Source: Deltaproteobacteria bacterium
Lineage (GTDB): Bacteria; Desulfobacterota; Dissulfuribacteria; Dissulfuribacterales; QOAL01
DNA: 7,046 nt
Direction: 5' to 3'
Assembly: GCA_027068235.1 (NCBI GenBank)
Contig: JAMOUE010000305.1
Location: 1-7,046 of the forward strand
Shown one piece after another: positions 5,597-7,046 of this stretch; the stretch's first letter is position 1; the number at the start of each line of letters is the position of its first letter. The notes under the pieces were generated by a model. It saw only the letters and a list, made by a program, of their open reading frames with translations. It was not told the DNA's origin and did no database searches. The position numbers were made by a program, and so were the translations under genes.

Positions 5597-7046
5597 GATG
5601 ACGTATCTTCTGAAAGGATTAGCCCTTCTGGTAAATGTTCTCCAAATACCTTGTCACGTTCATCCTGTTGAATCTCTTGGAATGTTCGGATTGGAGCAAT
5701 CTGCTCAGGTTTTGCGCCAAGAAGTTCAAGCCACAAGGCGATATCATCTCTGGCATGTTGAGGTAAATCCCTGGCCCTGTCACCACAGACCCTTGCCATT
5801 GACACAACACAATTTACAAGAGCAGGCAACTCTTTTTTAAGTTCCTTTCTTTTAAGCAGTTCTATCCACTCCATCACCTTGGAAGGCGGTATCACTTTAT
5901 TTGCAGGTCCGTATAGTGGAATCCTGGCGCCGATTCTACCAATGGTCCACAAGAGTTCCTTTTTAAATGGACTTTTGTGCATAATAGATAAGGCCTTGCT
6001 ACCTAATGTTTCTTTAATATTGAGATCGAGCCTTTCCATGTTGCCAGCAAGCAACCACATCTGTTTTGCTTCTTCGGTATTCGGCTTGAATATCTTTATT
6101 TTTTTCTTTCTTTTGGGCCTTTTTTCTGGGACCAACACCTGTAGAACAGGAGTAAAGAGTTGATGCTGCTGGCCGCTTCCAAGCCCTCCTGCCACTCTTC
6201 TCCAAAATATCCACCACTGTAACCTGGCTTCAAGCTTATTGACGTTAGCGAGGCCTTCAAAAGATAGAGGCCATACCTTTTTAATGCGCCAAGGATCTGC
6301 CGGGTCGCCAAAGCCGGGTCTGAGACAAAATCCAGCCAGATTGAACCAGCGGGCTTCATGCATCAGGCTTTTCTTCCTTCCACTTCTGACTTCAAGTAGG
6401 ATGTCTGAAAGCCCTCTTGATATGGCCAAAGACCATAGCTCCTTACCCATACCAAAGATGTCTGATAATCTTGAAACAAGCTCCTTAGGCTCTATGACAT
6501 CTGTGCCTTGGCTTTGCTTGGCAAAACATGCCTTGATGACCTCTTCAGCCTTTATAAGGGCCTCTTTATCTTCTTGGGTAAGGTCCTTTTCTGTCACTTT
6601 TCTTGGATCATCTTTAAGGGCTACTCTAACACCCTCCACATGGTAATCTTTATTCTCTTTGCGATCTTCTTGGGATCGCAGCTCAAACTGAAGACGCCAC
6701 CTGTGAGGTGAAGAAAGAGATCGGCAGTATAATTCTAATGTGCCAATTGCAGTAATCTTTGAACCTATGCTTACAGGTATCTGTTTGTCCTGACCACGCC
6801 GTCCATACTTCAAGACTGTTTGCAATGGCGGAAGACGCACAAATTCATCTTGATTTATCTCAACGATGTCTCCAACATGGTCATCTTGCCTGATGGTGGA
6901 GCTGAAAAGGGTAAACTTTACAGGTCTATTTGTGATTACTTGAAATTTCTTGTCTATTTCAACTTCTTGGCCTTCTTCTGTGCCTCTTTCTATAAGGCAC
7001 ACGGCCTTTTTGGTATCGTTGCCAGTTTGGCCCCCTGAAAGGCCTA
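5593..7046 (-). CDS. Hsp70-family protein, C-terminal 483 residues (5' end outside window)
   Basis: The frame is open to the right edge, and 14 codons before the GTG at 7000-7002 continue in frame (GLSGGQTGNDTKKA). That GTG is therefore internal and the true start lies outside. Numbering from the GTG, the start (CLIERGTEEGQEV, RPVKFTLFSST, LPPLQTVLKYG, ITAIGTLELYC, WRLQFELR) is the substrate-binding beta-domain style of large Hsp70-family proteins. The rest, including WFNLAGFCLRPGFGDP (219-234), WRIKKVW, QWWIFWRRVAGGL (262-274) and a basic stretch PEKRPKRKKKIKIF (292-305), matches the extension found in the DUF3731-type Hsp70 relatives. This half is mostly helical. The ATPase domain is not visible. 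These proteins are distinct from DnaK and their clients are unknown. It ends in a 4-bp overlap with the DUF3592 gene, so the two are in one operon. Confidence is high for family, none for substrate. Confidence 0.85.
   Translation of the reverse strand, partial: GLSGGQTGNDTKKAVCLIERGTEEGQEVEIDKKFQVITNRPVKFTLFSSTIRQDDHVGDIVEINQDEFVRLPPLQTVLKYGRRGQDKQIPVSIGSKITAIGTLELYCRSLSSPHRWRLQFELRSQEDRKENKDYHVEGVRVALKDDPRKVTEKDLTQEDKEALIKAEEVIKACFAKQSQGTDVIEPKELVSRLSDIFGMGKELWSLAISRGLSDILLEVRSGRKKSLMHEARWFNLAGFCLRPGFGDPADPWRIKKVWPLSFEGLANVNKLEARLQWWIFWRRVAGGLGSGQQHQLFTPVLQVLVPEKRPKRKKKIKIFKPNTEEAKQMWLLAGNMERLDLNIKETLGSKALSIMHKSPFKKELLWTIGRIGARIPLYGPANKVIPPSKVMEWIELLKRKELKKELPALVNCVVSMARVCGDRARDLPQHARDDIALWLELLGAKPEQIAPIRTFQEIQQDERDKVFGEHLPEGLILSEDTSS

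Noticed and set aside
6239..6646. 135-codon + strand frame inside the Hsp70-family gene
   Set aside because: It lies antisense to a well-supported coding region; low-complexity Ser/Leu composition typical of a shadow frame.
7000..7002. GTG as start of the Hsp70-family gene
   Set aside because: The frame continues in phase to the window edge with family-like sequence, so this is an internal Val codon.

Overview
The window is about 7 kb of AT-rich chromosomal DNA from a Gram-negative bacterium. I favour a member of the Desulfobacterota (deltaproteobacteria). The reasons are an OadG-like C-terminus at the left edge, a histidine-kinase-like protein with an H-N-M-N-S-P-L phosphoacceptor box, a large Hsp70-family protein with a long C-terminal extension, and a strong sigma-54-type promoter. 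This is inference from protein style; no rRNA or other taxonomic marker is present.

Left part (1-2754). The + strand opens with the last 37 codons of a gene that begins outside the window. Two minus-strand genes follow: a kinase-like protein whose ATP-binding half is badly degenerate (164-943), and a Nudix hydrolase (1256-1696). The 312-bp gap between them holds a likely promoter for the kinase-like gene and a long imperfect palindrome that runs into the last codons of the Nudix gene. Divergent from the Nudix gene is a complete D-alanine--D-alanine ligase (1795-2754), which makes the dipeptide precursor of peptidoglycan.

Middle part (2755-5112). After a 430-bp non-coding stretch comes what looks like a self-contained secretion operon. 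It has a 32-bp dyad, a -24/-12 sigma-54 promoter, a secreted protein built from five exactly 41-residue four-cysteine modules (distantly Lin-12/Notch-repeat-like), and a second secreted protein made of two copies of a Trp/Tyr/Gly-rich domain. A very strong intrinsic terminator closes it. The dyad lies about 110 bp upstream of the predicted transcription start, where an enhancer-binding activator would bind. This operon is the most novel item in the window; the function of both exported proteins is unknown.

Right part (5135-7046). On the minus strand are a DUF3592-type membrane protein and, overlapping its start by 4 bp, the C-terminal 483 residues of an Hsp70-family protein. The Hsp70 gene runs off the right edge, so its ATPase domain is outside the window. 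The two genes are presumably co-transcribed and translationally coupled, and they converge on the secretion operon.

No tRNA, rRNA, CRISPR array or insertion sequence was recognised.
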